Below, in pieces: positions 62,297 through 64,000 of a stretch of DNA of 64,000 bases. The stretch lies in assembly GCA_963971285.1 (NCBI GenBank), contig OZ020247.1, positions 15,582,614-15,646,613 of the forward strand, in the 5' to 3' direction. The notes under the pieces are model-generated. The model saw nothing but the letters and a program-made list of their open reading frames with translations, ran no database searches and was not told the DNA's origin. The translations under genes were made by a program, and so were the position numbers. The stretch's first letter is position 1; every line of letters begins with the position of its first letter. The DNA comes from Astropecten irregularis. Taxonomy: Eukaryota > Echinodermata > Asteroidea > Paxillosida > Astropectinidae.

Positions 62297-63262
62297 TATA
62301 CAGGGTGTCCCAAAAAAAAAATAAACCGAGATTTGTCAGTGTTTAATCCTATTTTAATTTCACTTTTGAATAATAAATGACACATATCTGGAAAGCTTAT
62401 TTCCTCAGCTTTCATTTGATACCATTCACATGATCCATACTTCACGCATGAGTGAGTAAAGACAATATTAAGCAAGACTATCAAAAAGTAATTTGCACAA
62501 CGATATTTTTATTTTAAAGAATCAATCACATTTCTAGAAACTACATTTCCTGGCCTTTGAAATGATGCCTCGGTCAAGAAAAATGAGCAAGGGATGACAG
62601 AGATATCTGCCTTTAAAATGGATTGAAAATTTTTGTTTTTCAAATCCTTCGTTTATACCTGACCGATTTTTTTGCATGAATGGATGTGGATCGATTATGT
62701 CCATTAAGAACGTGCGTGTTAAAATCCCTGCCATCCTCCCATTCCTTCTTTCTAGCCCGGATTTATTCACTAAGTCTTTCTTTCTATTCTTTTTATTCAC
62801 ACATGCGTGAAGTATGAATCTCATGAGAGGTATGTAATTGAAGAGGGGGAACTAAGATTTCTAGATGTATCATTTATTAATCAAGATTGTGTGATTAATC
62901 ATAACAAGTTTATTTCATCTCCGCATCCTTTCATGGGAAAAATCGGTCAGGTGTGAAAAAGGATTAAAAAAACAAAAAACAACAATGAAAATTCAATCCA
63001 TATTTAAAGGCAGATATCTCTGTCATCCATTGAAAGGCCAGGAAATGTAGTTTCTAGAAATGTGATTGATTCTTTAAAATAAAAATATCGTTGTGCAAAT
63101 TACTTTTTGATAGCCTTGCTTCATATTGTCTTTACTCACTCATGCGTGAAATATGGATCATGTTAATGGTATCAAATGAAAGCTGAGGAAATAAGCTTTC
63201 CAGATATGTGTCATTTATTATTCAAAAGTGAAATTAAAATAGGATTAAACACTGACAAATTG
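62297..63262. mobile_element. Large palindromic element, about 340-370-nt arms
   Basis: Left arm 62,320-62,690 and right arm 62,930-63,262 are inverted copies: GATTTGTCAGTGTTTAATCC against GGATTAAACACTGACAAAT at the outer edge, and CTGACCGATTTTTTTGCATG against CATGGGAAAAATCGGTCAG inside. The left edge is TACAGGGTGTCCCAAAAAA. The right edge is lost in the hexamer array. The spacer holds a third, diverged ACATGCGTGAAGTATGAATC. No long frame. Confidence 0.9.
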
Positions 63263-64000
63263 AAATTGAAATTGAAATTGAAATTAAAATTGAAATTGAA
63301 ATTGAAATTGAAATTGAAAATGAAATTGAAATTGAAATTGAAATTGAAACTGAAATTGAAATTGAAACTGAAATTGAAATTGAAGCTGAAGCTGAAACTG
63401 AAATTGAAATTGAAATTGAAATTGAAACTGAAACTGAAACTGAAATTGAAATTGAAACTGAAACTGAAATTGAAATAGAAATAGAAATAGAAATAGAAAT
63501 AGAAATAGAAATAGAAATAGAAATAGAAATAGAAATAGAAATAGAAATAGAAATAGAAATTGAAATTGAAATTGAAATTGAAATTGAAATTGAAATAGAA
63601 ATAGAAATTGAAATTGAAATTGAAATTGAAAATGAACTTGAAATTGAAATTGAAATTGAAACTGAAACTGGAACTGAAATTGAAACTGAAATTGAAATTG
63701 AAGCTGAAACTGAAACTGAAATTGAAATTGAAATTGAAATTGAAATTGAAACTGAAACTGAAATTGAAATTGAAACTGAAACTGAAATATAAATATAAAT
63801 TGAAATTGAAATTGAAATAGAAATAGAAATAGAAATAGAAATAGAAATAGAAATAGAAATAAAAATAAAAATAAAAATTGAAATAGAAATGGAAATGGAA
63901 ATGGAAATGGAAATGGAAATAGAAATAGAAATAGAAATTGAAATTGAAATTGAAATTGAAAATGAAATTGAAATTGAAATTGAAATTGAAATTGAAATTG
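63258..64000 (+). repeat. GAAATT/GAAATA/GAAACT hexamer array, continues past the window
   Basis: About 740 bp of strict 6-bp periodicity. Variants occur in blocks: AAATTG (63,258-63,470), AAATAG (63,472-63,558), mixed AAATTG and AAACTG (to 63,790), AAATAG (63,818-63,860), AAATGG (63,888-63,920), then AAATTG to the end. Confidence 0.97.

Noticed and set aside
63176-63820. Leu-Lys repeat proteins
   Set aside because: Direct translation of the AAATTG hexamer array.

Overview
This is a eukaryotic, metazoan window: AT-rich DNA, four intron-rich protein genes with consistent GT-AG splice junctions, and a very dense load of short non-autonomous mobile elements. I see no bacterial operon, CRISPR array, viral gene or transposase. 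The intron sizes, the many ATGTACATGT-type alternations and the tRNA-derived SINEs suggest a marine invertebrate deuterostome, most likely an echinoderm. That placement is inference; no single feature proves it.

Layout: 1-9,113 is intergenic and full of MITE-like repeats. A TLC-domain membrane protein gene (TLCD4/TMEM56-like) lies on the minus strand, 9,114-21,678. Head-to-head with it, about 1 kb away, is SGF29 on the plus strand (22,720-29,315), a chromatin reader of SAGA/ATAC. Tail-to-tail with SGF29, only about 0.4 kb away, is RAD1 on the minus strand (29,728-39,215), a subunit of the 9-1-1 DNA-damage clamp. A 14-exon SVOP/SV2-like major facilitator gene follows on the minus strand (40,992-55,627). 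The interval 55.6-64.0 kb has no recognisable gene; it holds foldback elements and ends in a hexamer microsatellite that runs off the window.

All four gene models were assembled exon by exon. The lengths are 276 aa (TLCD4-like), 356 aa (SGF29), 282 aa (RAD1, the same length I recall for human RAD1) and 564 aa (SVOP-like). Every junction keeps frame. The genes do not form a pathway; SGF29 and RAD1 are both nuclear chromatin/genome-maintenance factors that happen to be neighbours.

The interest lies in the repeats. Several families are built from interchangeable half-elements. A roughly 650-bp near-perfect foldback sits 8 nt from the RAD1 exon 1 donor. Two tandem arrays begin close to exon ends and stay open in the exon's own frame. 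Hexamer arrays appear to grow out of transposon termini in two places. I found no convincing new enzymatic or defence system.
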